From assembly GCA_018780645.1 (NCBI GenBank), contig JADMJJ010000004.1, forward strand, positions 90,411 to 154,410: a stretch of DNA of 64,000 nt, given 5' to 3'. The translations under genes were made by a program, and so were the position numbers. The notes below the pieces were generated by a model. It saw nothing but the letters and a program-made list of their open reading frames with translations. It was not told where the DNA came from and made no database searches. How positions within the stretch are numbered: the first letter of the stretch is position 1; every line of letters starts with the position of its first letter. Positions 15,758-24,528 of this stretch are shown piece after piece. Origin of the DNA: Burkholderiaceae bacterium (lineage in GTDB: Bacteria; Pseudomonadota; Gammaproteobacteria; Burkholderiales; Burkholderiaceae_C).

Positions 15758-18712
15758 TCACTTGCGGGTGGTGGCCGGTACTGCGGCCAAAGGGAAATCC
15801 GAGATGCCATTCGGTACGGCGGTGACGGGGGTCTGGCGACCCTGGGTCAGCGAGCGCACCTCGTGGGCGACGTAATAGTCCAGCCCCTTGTGGGTGACCA
15901 CCCCCTCCTTGCGGAAGTCGGCGTTGCCCGAAAGGCCGGCGACCAGGGCCTTGGTGAATGCGCCATTGCCCCAGGCCGTGTCCTCCAGCGACTCCTGGCG
16001 CGGGGCGCTGCCCGAGAACACAATCACGCCCAGCTCGGCGCTGGCCAGGCCGTTGGCCAGGCGGGTGATCTCGCGGCGGGTGAACTTGCCCACCGACTTG
16101 CCGGCGAAGCAGGTGTCGACGAAGAACAGCGCCCGGCCCTTGATCGCGGCCAGCGTGCCGCGCAGCTGCGTCTCGGACACGCCGGTCTGGGCCACCTGGG
16201 TGTCCTTCATGTCATGCGGCAGGAAGTGATAGATGTCGGCCGCGTCGGCCACGCCGTGGCCGGCGACGAACAGCATCGCCATGTCATTGGGCTTGGTCAC
16301 CGTCTGCAGCCAGCGCAGGCCGGCCAGAATATTGGCCCGGGTGGCCTGCTCGTCGAGCAGCAGGCGGGACTCGACCTGCTGGTAGTAGATGCCGCTCTGC
16401 TGCTCCAGCGCGCGGGAGAAATCACGCGCATCCTTGGCCGCCAGGCCCAGGTTGTAGTCCTTGTTGGCATAGCGGCTCACACCCACCGCCAGCAGATAGA
16501 GCTTGGGCCGCCGGTCGACCGGCGGCTGCAGGGCCGGTGCGGTGCTGACGAAGTCGAGCTCGGCCGGCATCGAGGTGCCATTGGGGCCTTCCGCGAAGAT
16601 CTGGATCTTGCCCTCGTGCTTGTTCAGCGTGATCACCATCCGCCCCTCGGCCTCACCGCCGGCGCCGATATCCGTCTGCCTGAAGGTGGCCTCCACCGGG
16701 CGGCCATCGACGCGAACGATCAGCTTCTCCATCGCCTGCTTGTCCACCGCGAACAGCTTGTAATTGATCGCCAGCTCGGCCAGGCTGGTCTCGACCCGCG
16801 GCACATGGGCCACTTCGGTGCTGGGCACCTGTGCCAGGGTCACCACCGGCGGCAGCGACAGGGCCAGCGGCCGCGGCGCCAGCTCGGCCTGCAGGGACTT
16901 CACGACCTCGGGATCGGCCTGCTCCTGCGCCAGCTGCACGCGCTGCGCATTGGCCAGTTGCAGCGCCCGCACCGGGTCGCGCTGAACCAGCACCTGGTCG
17001 ATCACGTCCGGGCGCAGATAACGCTCGCGAAAGCGGGACACGCCGAAGTAGTCGGCCCGCTCACCGCCCGGGCGTGGCACCAGCCAGCCGACCAGGTCTT
17101 CCGAGCCCGGACCGGCGTCGAAATAGCCGGCCTCGGTCCAGAGCACCCAGCGGCCGTCCTGCAGCAGCAGCAGGGACAGCAGGGCCGCGCCGTCGTCGGC
17201 ACGGCGCCAGCGCAGGGTGCCGTCGGCCAGCGCCGCCACCACCAGCTTGCCATCGGCCGAGACGTTGACCGAGCGCGCCTCGGTGTGCAGCGGCACCGTC
17301 CAGAGGGCGACGCCCTTGGCGTTCAGCCTGCGCAGCGCGCGGCTGGTGGCCAGCAGCACCGAGCCGCCGTCGGGCAGCAGGGCCGCAGCCCGCGAGGACT
17401 CGTTGGCCAGCAGCTCGACCGCATTGCCATTGACCTTGGGCGTGCGGGTGTTCTCCCACTCGCTGACGCGCAGCCTGAAACTGGACGGATCGGGTGCGCG
17501 GCTGCCGGCCTCGCCCTTGCCGGGTCGACGTGCAGCCAATGCGAACGAATGAGTCTCGCCGCTGGCGCTGCGCCATTCGACACTGGCGGCGTCCGCGCTG
17601 ACCTTGAGCGCGGAGGCATTGGCCACGCGGGTGGTCAGCGAGCCGCTCTGCATGATCGGGCGCAGGCCGTCGAGCACCGTCCAGGTGGCATCGAAGCTGG
17701 CAAAGGCGATGCGACCGCCGGGCAGGGTGGCGAAGTCCTGGATCGAATCGCCGGCCACCACCGCGCCCTCGCTGCGTCCCTCGGGCCAGCTGATGCGCTT
17801 GACGACGAAACGGCCTGGGTCGTTGCCGCCAGTGCCGCCGGCATACAGGGCACGGCCGTCGGCCTGCCAGCCGACATTCATCAGATTGCCGAAGAACAGG
17901 TCGCGGAATTCGAAGCTGCGCTGCAACTGGCGCGTCTGCGCGTCGTAGACATCGACCTGCACGCGGTTGCTTGCCGCGCGCGAGAAATAGCCCACCGCCA
18001 GCAGGCGGCCATCGGGTGAGTGGCGCACGCCCACCGGGTCGCCCAGCGCCACGGTGATTTCGCCCGCCGCCTGCACGCCGCTGGCGCCGAGATTGAACAG
18101 CCTGATGCGCCCGTCGAAGGCGCTGACGGCCAGCTGGCCGGCCGCATTGATGGACAGGCCATAGGCGTCGGCGGGCAACCGGGTTTCATGGGCCAGCGTG
18201 CCGTCGGCCCTGAACACCCGCAGCGCAGCCTCGCCGATATAGGCCGCCGCCAGCCATTGCCCGTCGGTCGACCAGGCCAGGTGGCGGACATTCGCGCCCA
18301 GCGCCTTGAAGGCCGCGCGGAAGTTGCCCGAGGGCAGATCGAACAGATAGATGCGCGGGACGCCGCCGGCCAGCGCGGTGGTGCCCGCCAGTGCCACGGT
18401 GCGACCATCGGGAGCGATGGCTGCGCCGTAGAGCCGGCCGCTCTCGTCCTCGCCCACCGGCACCCGCAGCGTGCGCAGTGGGCGGCCGCTGGCCAGGTCC
18501 CAGAGCATGGCCGTCTTGTCGTCGGAGGCGGTCACGGCCAGGCGGCCACCCGGGTCGGTGCCGAGCCGGCGCAGCGGGCCGGTGTGGCTGCCCACGTCCA
18601 GCACCAGCACGGGCGCTTCCTGGGCCTGGAGCGGTGACAGCGCGGCCCCGCACGCCAGCAGCGAAAGCAACATCCCGCAGGTCTTGATCCGGCAACGCTT
18701 CAGCAACTCCAC
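15758..18712 (-). CDS. Exported caspase-family (peptidase C14) protein with N-terminal WD40-type propeller
   Basis: A protein of about 984 residues. After a probable signal sequence (CGMLLSLLACGAALSPLQAQ), residues ~30-560 contain WD40-like repeats such as GRLAVTASDDKTAMLWDLASG. The C-terminal caspase domain starts near RRPKLYLLAVGVSRYANKDY. The catalytic pair is intact: His819 in FVAGHGVADAADIYHF and Cys868 in FFVDTCFAGKSVGK. The GTG at 18712 has a GGAGGGGGC site; an ATG at 18796 would place 28 extra residues before the signal. Such proteins cleave after basic residues in characterised relatives (metacaspases). Periplasmic location is inferred from the signal. It is flanked by an Lnt-like gene and a lipoprotein gene. 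Confidence 0.88.
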   Translation of the reverse strand: MELLKRCRIKTCGMLLSLLACGAALSPLQAQEAPVLVLDVGSHTGPLRRLGTDPGGRLAVTASDDKTAMLWDLASGRPLRTLRVPVGEDESGRLYGAAIAPDGRTVALAGTTALAGGVPRIYLFDLPSGNFRAAFKALGANVRHLAWSTDGQWLAAAYIGEAALRVFRADGTLAHETRLPADAYGLSINAAGQLAVSAFDGRIRLFNLGASGVQAAGEITVALGDPVGVRHSPDGRLLAVGYFSRAASNRVQVDVYDAQTRQLQRSFEFRDLFFGNLMNVGWQADGRALYAGGTGGNDPGRFVVKRISWPEGRSEGAVVAGDSIQDFATLPGGRIAFASFDATWTVLDGLRPIMQSGSLTTRVANASALKVSADAASVEWRSASGETHSFALAARRPGKGEAGSRAPDPSSFRLRVSEWENTRTPKVNGNAVELLANESSRAAALLPDGGSVLLATSRALRRLNAKGVALWTVPLHTEARSVNVSADGKLVVAALADGTLRWRRADDGAALLSLLLLQDGRWVLWTEAGYFDAGPGSEDLVGWLVPRPGGERADYFGVSRFRERYLRPDVIDQVLVQRDPVRALQLANAQRVQLAQEQADPEVVKSLQAELAPRPLALSLPPVVTLAQVPSTEVAHVPRVETSLAELAINYKLFAVDKQAMEKLIVRVDGRPVEATFRQTDIGAGGEAEGRMVITLNKHEGKIQIFAEGPNGTSMPAELDFVSTAPALQPPVDRRPKLYLLAVGVSRYANKDYNLGLAAKDARDFSRALEQQSGIYYQQVESRLLLDEQATRANILAGLRWLQTVTKPNDMAMLFVAGHGVADAADIYHFLPHDMKDTQVAQTGVSETQLRGTLAAIKGRALFFVDTCFAGKSVGKFTRREITRLANGLASAELGVIVFSGSAPRQESLEDTAWGNGAFTKALVAGLSGNADFRKEGVVTHKGLDYYVAHEVRSLTQGRQTPVTAVPNGISDFPLAAVPATTRK

Positions 18713-18814
18713 CGCCCCCTCCGACCCAAATTTGGAAAATCTGAAAATACTGTACGCCTGAATTGGCGCGCAGTCTGCCTTGATCGTCGTCAACAAAGAG
18801 GATTTCCGCTCAAA

Positions 18815-21274
18815 CTAGGGGGTCAGGTCATGGCCGAGGCGCAGCAGCAGCCAGCCTGGCAATCCCAGATAGAGCGTGACGAGGCCCAGGCGCTCAAGCC
18901 AGCGCCGGATCTCGGTGGCGCGTGCCGGGCCGAGCAACAAGGCCACCAGCGTACCGGTCTCGATTGCCGTGCGCAGCACGGCTGCGCACAGCACCACGCC
19001 GATCGCCCAGGCGGCCCACCAGAGCGTGAAGCTTTTCAGAAAGGGCAGCAGGCCCAGGCTGTAGTACTCGCCCAGGCTGCTGCCGTAGGCAATGTGCTGG
19101 TGCAAGCGGAACGCCGGCACCGCCAGCGCCAGGGGCAGCAGCACGAACTTGGCCAGCGGGCTGGCCAGGCGACCACCCCCGATGGCCAGGCGCGCCCGGG
19201 CGTAGAGGGCCGCTCGCGATGCCGGTATCTCCCGCAACCGCGGGCCACCGTCGGCCGCCAGGGCCCGTGCCAGGGCAAGGGGGTCGTCGAGCGCGAGCCC
19301 GTGGTGCCAACGCTCGCCGGACACCAGGCGCAGCCAGGCACCCGGACCCGGAAGGGGCAGGCGCCAGGGCTCGACGGCGGCGATGTCGCGCAGTGGCAGT
19401 TCGAGGCGCCGCCTGCCGCGCGTCAGCACCAGCAGGCCCTGCTCGATGCCGGCGCCTGCCGCGAACGCGCGCAGCACGCACCAGGCCGCGGCCTCCGGGA
19501 TCAGGAAGAGCGCGGCGACGGTGCGGATCTGCGCGAGCGTGTTGGATGGCAGGGTGCCGTCGCCAAGCAGGATGGCCGCGACCATCCACAGCAGGCTGCC
19601 GCGCGCGAAGGCCCTCAGCAAAGCGGCTGCGATGCGCGCGCTGCGGGGCAAGACGGCCACCTGGGACAGGATGGCAGCATCCGTCTGCGTTGCCGTGGCC
19701 TGCACGTCGGCAGGCCACCAGCGGCGCGCTGCGGCCGTCACGGCCAGCAGCACGAGCAGCACCGCCGCCGCCCGCCCCACCCAGTCGCCCCAGGCCACCA
19801 TCAGCGTGCGCGGCGCCTCTCCCACCGGCAACGCACCGACCACCAGCGCGCGCTCGCCCATGCGCGCCCCGGCGATGACGCTGCCGCCCGCGTCGATGAT
19901 GGCGCTGTGGCCGTTGGTGGTGACGCGGAACTGCGGCAGACGCGTCTCGATGCTGCGAAAGGCCGCCACCGCCTGGTGCAGTTCCGCCCCCAGCGCGTGG
20001 TCGGTGAACCAGGAATCGTTGGACATCGTCAGGATGGCCTGGGCGCCCTGCCGGGCACCGGCTATTGCGAGATCAGCGTCTACATCGTCGAGGCAGATCA
20101 GCGGCAGCACCGGAATCTCGCGTCCGTCGGCCAGGCGCAGAGGGAACACACGGGCACCCGTGCCGGGGCGCCAGGAGCCGGCCCAGGGCAACCAGCGCCG
20201 CTGGGTCGGGCCGTCCAGCCAGGCGGGCACATATTCGGTCATCGGGAAGGGCCGGGTCTTGCGGTACAAGCCCAGCAGGCCCGTGCCGGGTGACACGAAG
20301 GCGGCCGCGTTGTATTCGCCGGCCTCGTCGCGGTCGTAGGTGCCGAACACAAAGGGCACGCCGGCGGCACTGACGATGGCCAGGATCTCGCGGTCGAACT
20401 CGGCACCGGCCTCGCTCTTGGGCTGGCCGAAGGTCGTGGGGTAGACCGTTTCAGACCACAGCACCGCGTCCGCGTGTTGCCGTTCGACGGCGTCGTAGGA
20501 CATCGCGTAGTGCGTGTCCAGCACCTCGCGCACCACGGCGCCTGCACCCTGTTCGCGGCGCCGGCGCTCGTAGTCGGTGAGGTTAGCTTGCACCAGCGCC
20601 AGGCGCAGCGGTTTGTCGGCTGCAGGCGACTCGCCCGGCAACTGGGACAGCGCATGGAAGCCGTAGCCGGCCAGCAGCAGCGGCAGGCCCGCGGCCATGG
20701 CCAGCGGGAGGGCCACGGCGCGCACACCGGCCCGGCCGCGCTCGATGGCCATCGTGATGCACTCGTTGGCCAGCAGCAGCAAGACCGTGAGGCCGGCCGC
20801 ACCGCCGATGTCGGCCGCCTGACGCAACAGCTGTGACGGATACAGACCGTAGCCGAGCGTGTCGCCGAGCAGGCGGGGCACCAGCCACTCGGTCGCCACC
20901 CAGGCTGCGGCACCTGCCAGTGCGCGCAGGGCGCTGCCGTGGTGGCGGCCAACGACGTGGCGCACCAGCACGAAGGCGAGGAACTGAGGCTGGAACAGGG
21001 GTGCGGCCAACAACAGCAGCGCCAGGCCGGCGGCTCCGCCAATCTGCGTGTAGCTGCCGATGGCGCTGCCGAACCAGGCGAACACGGCGGCCGTGTAGGC
21101 GATCGACATCGCCCAGCCACTGAGCAGGCCGGCCGCGAGCGACCGCTCCGTGGCCAAGGTGCGCAACCACGGCACCAGGGCCACGAAGCCGAGCAGCCAG
21201 CCCGCGCCGCCGCGGGCGTAGAGCCAGCACAGCAGCGCGCTGGCAAGCACGCCAGCCCATCTGCTGCCGATCAA
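18815..21274 (-). CDS. Apolipoprotein N-acyltransferase-like protein with extra C-terminal membrane domain
   Basis: An 819-residue protein, against roughly 500-530 for ordinary Lnt. Residues 1-~215 are hydrophobic helices and ~222-485 are a carbon-nitrogen hydrolase domain. The Lnt-type triad is present: Glu275 in LWSETVYP, Lys339 in LYRKTRPFP and Cys394 in PLICLDDVD, matching E. coli Glu267, Lys335 and Cys387. The residues after Cys (LDDVD) differ from the usual Y-E. Residues ~520-819 add further helices around a soluble stretch (LELPLRDIAAVEPWRLPLPG) that may be a PH-like domain. The start is TTG with no strong SD, so it is uncertain. This is probably a specialised paralogue and not the housekeeping lnt. 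Confidence 0.8.
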   Translation of the reverse strand: MIGSRWAGVLASALLCWLYARGGAGWLLGFVALVPWLRTLATERSLAAGLLSGWAMSIAYTAAVFAWFGSAIGSYTQIGGAAGLALLLLAAPLFQPQFLAFVLVRHVVGRHHGSALRALAGAAAWVATEWLVPRLLGDTLGYGLYPSQLLRQAADIGGAAGLTVLLLLANECITMAIERGRAGVRAVALPLAMAAGLPLLLAGYGFHALSQLPGESPAADKPLRLALVQANLTDYERRRREQGAGAVVREVLDTHYAMSYDAVERQHADAVLWSETVYPTTFGQPKSEAGAEFDREILAIVSAAGVPFVFGTYDRDEAGEYNAAAFVSPGTGLLGLYRKTRPFPMTEYVPAWLDGPTQRRWLPWAGSWRPGTGARVFPLRLADGREIPVLPLICLDDVDADLAIAGARQGAQAILTMSNDSWFTDHALGAELHQAVAAFRSIETRLPQFRVTTNGHSAIIDAGGSVIAGARMGERALVVGALPVGEAPRTLMVAWGDWVGRAAAVLLVLLAVTAAARRWWPADVQATATQTDAAILSQVAVLPRSARIAAALLRAFARGSLLWMVAAILLGDGTLPSNTLAQIRTVAALFLIPEAAAWCVLRAFAAGAGIEQGLLVLTRGRRRLELPLRDIAAVEPWRLPLPGPGAWLRLVSGERWHHGLALDDPLALARALAADGGPRLREIPASRAALYARARLAIGGGRLASPLAKFVLLPLALAVPAFRLHQHIAYGSSLGEYYSLGLLPFLKSFTLWWAAWAIGVVLCAAVLRTAIETGTLVALLLGPARATEIRRWLERLGLVTLYLGLPGWLLLRLGHDLTP

Positions 21275-21309
21275 ATGGGAGATCGGCCGGGACAGTAGTG
21301 CCGTGATGC

Positions 21310-22014
21310 TCAGCTCCCGGGGCTCTCTGCCGGGGCCGGGACCACGATGCGGCGTATCGGCAGGCCCTGCGGCGCGAGTTCCGGCGGCACCACGCGGTCC
21401 TTGGGCATGGCGATCGGTTGGCGCGCGGCGTCGAACAGCTGGTGGTCCGGCGCGAACATCAGGATGGGTTCGATGCGCTGGCCATCGTCGGTGGCCTGGT
21501 AGTGGCGCACATAGCCCGCGGGCAGCGGGAAGTCCTCGGGCACCGCCAGGCCGATCAGTGGCGGGCGTGTGCCCGGCGGCGAGAAGGCGCCGAGGCCGGT
21601 GTAGACACCTGCCTGGTGCAGCCGGGCAATCACCTCGGCCATTGTCGGTCGCTCGCCTTCGTTGACATAGTCGGCCAGGTCAGGCGTCTGGTCGCCGGCA
21701 GGGTCTCGCAGGCGCGGTATGCGCAGCGGTGCTGCGGGCGCCGGGCCGAGCGCGGTGGCGGCCGGGCGCATCGCTTGGGCGGACGCTGCGCCGCTTGGCG
21801 CCAGCGTTGCGGTGGGGGCCGACGGGCCGCTGGCCGCGACCGATAGGGTGGCGGAGTTGACGGGCGCAGGTGGCGCCGCCGATTGCCACCACCAGACCAG
21901 GCCGCCGGCGACCAGAGCCAGGGCAAGCGCAAGCAGGCCCAGCGACGGACCCCAGGTCAACGGTCCGTCGGCCGGATCGGCGGAGGTCCGGTCGGATCGA
22001 CGAGGCTTGTCCAT
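21310..22014 (-). CDS. Hypothetical single-pass membrane protein, Pro/Ala-rich
   Basis: A 234-residue protein that I do not recognise. Residues ~20-44 form one transmembrane helix (GLLALALALVAGGLVWWW), preceded by a charged, basic N-terminus. A low-complexity Ala/Pro/Ser region follows to about residue 100, and then a folded C-terminal part with DLADYVNEGERPTMAEVIARLHQAGVYTGLG. The topology suggests a periplasmic C-terminus. It lies 20 bases downstream of the SGNH hydrolase gene and 35 bases upstream of the Lnt-like gene, clearly within the same operon. Confidence 0.7.
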   Translation of the reverse strand: MDKPRRSDRTSADPADGPLTWGPSLGLLALALALVAGGLVWWWQSAAPPAPVNSATLSVAASGPSAPTATLAPSGAASAQAMRPAATALGPAPAAPLRIPRLRDPAGDQTPDLADYVNEGERPTMAEVIARLHQAGVYTGLGAFSPPGTRPPLIGLAVPEDFPLPAGYVRHYQATDDGQRIEPILMFAPDHQLFDAARQPIAMPKDRVVPPELAPQGLPIRRIVVPAPAESPGS

Positions 22015-22034
22015 CGGACATGCCCCGCCGCGAC

Positions 22035-23159
22035 TCAGGGCGCCGCCGGGTTGGACGTAGACACCGCCCAGCCCATGCGCTCATGGCCGTACTGGTTCCA
22101 GATCGGGTTCTTGCCGCCCGAGATGGTCGGGTAGCGCGGTGCCCCGGAGCCGGTGGTGCCGCCGAACAAGCCGGCATTGACGGTACCGCCTGTATAGGTC
22201 GGGTGCGTGTTGTCGGACTGGATGTAGTCGTAGCTGGCACTGGCCGACACGAAGTGCGTGTTGGCATCGCGCAGTGTCGATCTCAAGGTCGAGGTGAGCC
22301 GGGTCAGGTAGCTGGCCTCGCTTTCGCCGGCGACGTAGCGCAGTGCGTCGGAGTCGATCAAGCCGTCGCCATTGCTGTCGTAATCGGCCCCCATGTACTG
22401 CGCAAAACTGTCCGCGCACTGGAAGCCCTTGAGCCGCGCGTGCTCGCACATCCAGTAGTTCATCGTCGCGAGCTTGGGCAGGAACAGGGTCTGCAGGTTC
22501 ACCGTCGCCCCGGTCGTGGCGTCCTTGCACGAACTCTGCACATTGTCGGCCCCATAGCCGGGATAGTGCAGGTTCGAAATGATCTTGAGCTTGGTGCCCG
22601 CATAGGCGTTGGCGTTGATGAAGTCCATGGCTGCGGCGACATAGGCCTTGCAGTTGCTGACAGCCGTGTTCATCCCGGCATAGTTGCAGGTGCCGGTCTG
22701 GCTCTTGAAGGCCGAACGGGCCTGCAGGCCGTCGTTGCCGCACATCTCGAACGTGACCACGCGGGTCGAGGCGGCCTGCATATAGGACTTCTCGGCCACG
22801 ATCTTGTTGTTGTAGATGTCGGAGGCCACCGCCCCGGACTTGGCGCGGCGCACGCTTTCGATGTCGGCATTCCATTTCGCCGACAGGTACTCGGCATCGA
22901 CCGTCGGGGCGGCGTACTTGGCCGCATTGAAGACCGAACCGTTGTAGCCGGCGTAGATTGAGTCGCCATAGGCCACGATGCGGTACTTGGTCGAGGTGCC
23001 GGCCCGGTCTATGGTCCAGGAAACGTTCTGGGTCAGCGTGTTGGCCGTCGCCTCGGCGCCCAGGCCCAGCAGGGCCAGGGTGGGCAGCAGCACGCGCAGG
23101 GCCGCCCGAAAGCTGCTGCGGATCGCCGGCCAGCCGGCCTCATGAGCACTTGTCCTCAT
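22035..23159 (-). CDS. Exported SGNH/GDSL-family hydrolase
   Basis: A 374-residue secreted esterase/lipase-fold protein. A signal sequence lies in the first 40 residues (ALRVLLPTLALLGLGAEATA). Block I is AYGDSIYAGY with nucleophile Ser67. The Asn block appears as EMCGNDG, and the C-terminal D-x-x-H is Asp316-His319 in SDNTHPTY. The ATG at 23159 has AAGGAG six bases upstream; an ATG two codons earlier touches the SD. It is the first gene of the five-gene operon, so its promoter should lie in 23160-23389. The substrate could be an acyl ester of a lipid or polysaccharide, but nothing in the sequence fixes it. Confidence 0.87.
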   Translation of the reverse strand: MRTSAHEAGWPAIRSSFRAALRVLLPTLALLGLGAEATANTLTQNVSWTIDRAGTSTKYRIVAYGDSIYAGYNGSVFNAAKYAAPTVDAEYLSAKWNADIESVRRAKSGAVASDIYNNKIVAEKSYMQAASTRVVTFEMCGNDGLQARSAFKSQTGTCNYAGMNTAVSNCKAYVAAAMDFINANAYAGTKLKIISNLHYPGYGADNVQSSCKDATTGATVNLQTLFLPKLATMNYWMCEHARLKGFQCADSFAQYMGADYDSNGDGLIDSDALRYVAGESEASYLTRLTSTLRSTLRDANTHFVSASASYDYIQSDNTHPTYTGGTVNAGLFGGTTGSGAPRYPTISGGKNPIWNQYGHERMGWAVSTSNPAAP

Positions 23160-23347
23160 CTGCATCTCCTTGAACCGTTGAAGTCGGAAGGAACAGAGCG
23201 CCTGAGGCCCACAAGGGGTGCAGCGCCAAGACGTAGCTCGGCAGCCTACCATCGTGTGCGGGGGGTGATTTGCGGGTAATCCCTCGGTTACTGTGCAGCA
23301 ACTAGGGGGCGCTGGCGTGGGGCCGCGGCCCGTGAATCAGGCGCCAG

Positions 23348-23378
23348 AAACAACAAAGCCCAGCGTTTGAGGCTGGGC
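23348..23378 (-). terminator. Rho-independent terminator of tRNA-Thr
   Basis: On the minus strand a 7-bp stem (GCCCAGC, loop of 7, GCTGGGC) is followed by TTTGTTGTTT. It lies 11 bases past the CCA end of the tRNA gene. Confidence 0.8.
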
Positions 23379-23389
23379 CAGCTGTTTGA

Positions 23390-23465
23390 TGGTGCCGGAG
23401 AAAGGAGTCGAACCCTCGACCTTCTCATTACGAATGAGCTGCTCTACCAACTGAGCTACACCGGC
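23390..23465 (-). tRNA. tRNA-Thr (anticodon CGT)
   Basis: A 76-base cloverleaf on the minus strand starting GCCGGTGTAGCTCAG and ending in an encoded CCA. The D arm (GTAGCTCAGTTGGTAGAGC), the anticodon loop TTCGTAA with anticodon CGT (codon ACG) and the TTCGA of the T arm are all present. The acceptor stem has one U-U mismatch at pair 6-67. A terminator hairpin follows. Confidence 0.96.
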
Positions 23466-23493
23466 ACGCTAAGCCCGCAATTATAGCCTGTTT

Positions 23494-24528
23494 TCAAGCG
23501 CCGGCTTCCAGATGGTAGGTGGTAATGCGCTCGACCTCATTCTTCGAGCCCAGCATCACGGCCACACGCTCGTGCAGCTTGGTCGGTTGCAACTCCATGA
23601 TGCGGGTCTGGCCGTTGGTGGCGGCGCCGCCCGCCTGTTCGATCAGGAAGGCCATCGGATTGGCCTCGTACATCAGCCGCAGCTTGCCGGCCTTCTCGGG
23701 CTCGCGCTGGTCCCAGGGATACATGAAGACGCCGCCCCGCGTCAGGATGCGGTGCACGTCGGCCACCATGCTGGCGATCCAGCGCATATTGAAATCCTTA
23801 CCGCGGGCGCCGGTCTTGCCGGCCAGGCACTCGTCGATATAGCGCTTCATCGGCGGCGCCCAATGCCGCATATTGCTCATATTTATCGCGAACTCCTTGG
23901 TGTCGGCCGGCACCTGGATGTCATCGGCCGTCAGCACCCACGAGCCCTGCTCGCGGTCCAGGGTGAACATGGCCACGCCGTCGCCGACTGTCAGCACCAG
24001 CGTGGTCTGCGGGCCATAGACGCAGTAACCGGCAGCGGCCTGGGCCGTGCCGGGCTGCAGGAAGTCGTCTTCGCTGACGCCCTTGCTGCCTTCCGGCTTT
24101 TTCAGCACCGAGAAGATCGTGCCGATGGACACATTCACGTCGATATTCGACGAGCCGTCCAGCGGGTCGAACATCAGCAGGTATTCGCCCTGGGGGAAGC
24201 GGTTGGGCACGACATAGATGCCCTCCATTTCCTCGGAGGCCATGGCGGCCAGATGGCCGCCCCATTCATTGGCCTCGATCAGCACCTCGTTGGCGATGAT
24301 GTCCAGCTTCTTCTGGATCTCGCCCTGCACGTTCTCGCTGCCCGCCGTGCCCAGCACCTCGCCCAAAGCGCCCTTGTTGACGCTGATGGCAATGCTCTTG
24401 CAGGCGCGAGCCACGACCTCGATCAGGAGGCGCAGCTGGGATGGGATCAGGCCATGGTTGCGCTGCTGCTCGACCAGATACTGCGTCAGGCTGACGCGCT
24501 TGCTACCGCTGTTGCCAACACTACTCAT
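23494..24528 (-). CDS. fbp: Fructose-1,6-bisphosphatase, class I
   Basis: A 344-residue gluconeogenic enzyme hydrolysing fructose 1,6-bisphosphate (EC 3.1.3.11). The metal-binding motif [21 protein letters not shown], the EE motif [10 protein letters not shown] and the late substrate region [21 protein letters not shown] are all intact. The ATG at 24528 overlaps the pepN stop by 4 bases (ATGA), so the two genes are translationally coupled. In-frame extension upstream would run through pepN and is not used. The length and motif order are those of proteobacterial class I enzymes. Confidence 0.97.
   Translation of the reverse strand: MSSVGNSGSKRVSLTQYLVEQQRNHGLIPSQLRLLIEVVARACKSIAISVNKGALGEVLGTAGSENVQGEIQKKLDIIANEVLIEANEWGGHLAAMASEEMEGIYVVPNRFPQGEYLLMFDPLDGSSNIDVNVSIGTIFSVLKKPEGSKGVSEDDFLQPGTAQAAAGYCVYGPQTTLVLTVGDGVAMFTLDREQGSWVLTADDIQVPADTKEFAINMSNMRHWAPPMKRYIDECLAGKTGARGKDFNMRWIASMVADVHRILTRGGVFMYPWDQREPEKAGKLRLMYEANPMAFLIEQAGGAATNGQTRIMELQPTKLHERVAVMLGSKNEVERITTYHLEAGA

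Noticed and set aside
15863..18019. A 718-codon frame opposite the caspase gene
   Set aside because: Antisense shadow. The minus strand has WD40 repeats and an intact caspase dyad; the + frame is low-complexity Gln/Arg/His sequence.
18815..21274. Housekeeping lnt
   Set aside because: It is about 300 residues too long, has a TTG start, altered residues after the catalytic Cys, and lies in a specialised operon without the usual corC/ybeX neighbour.
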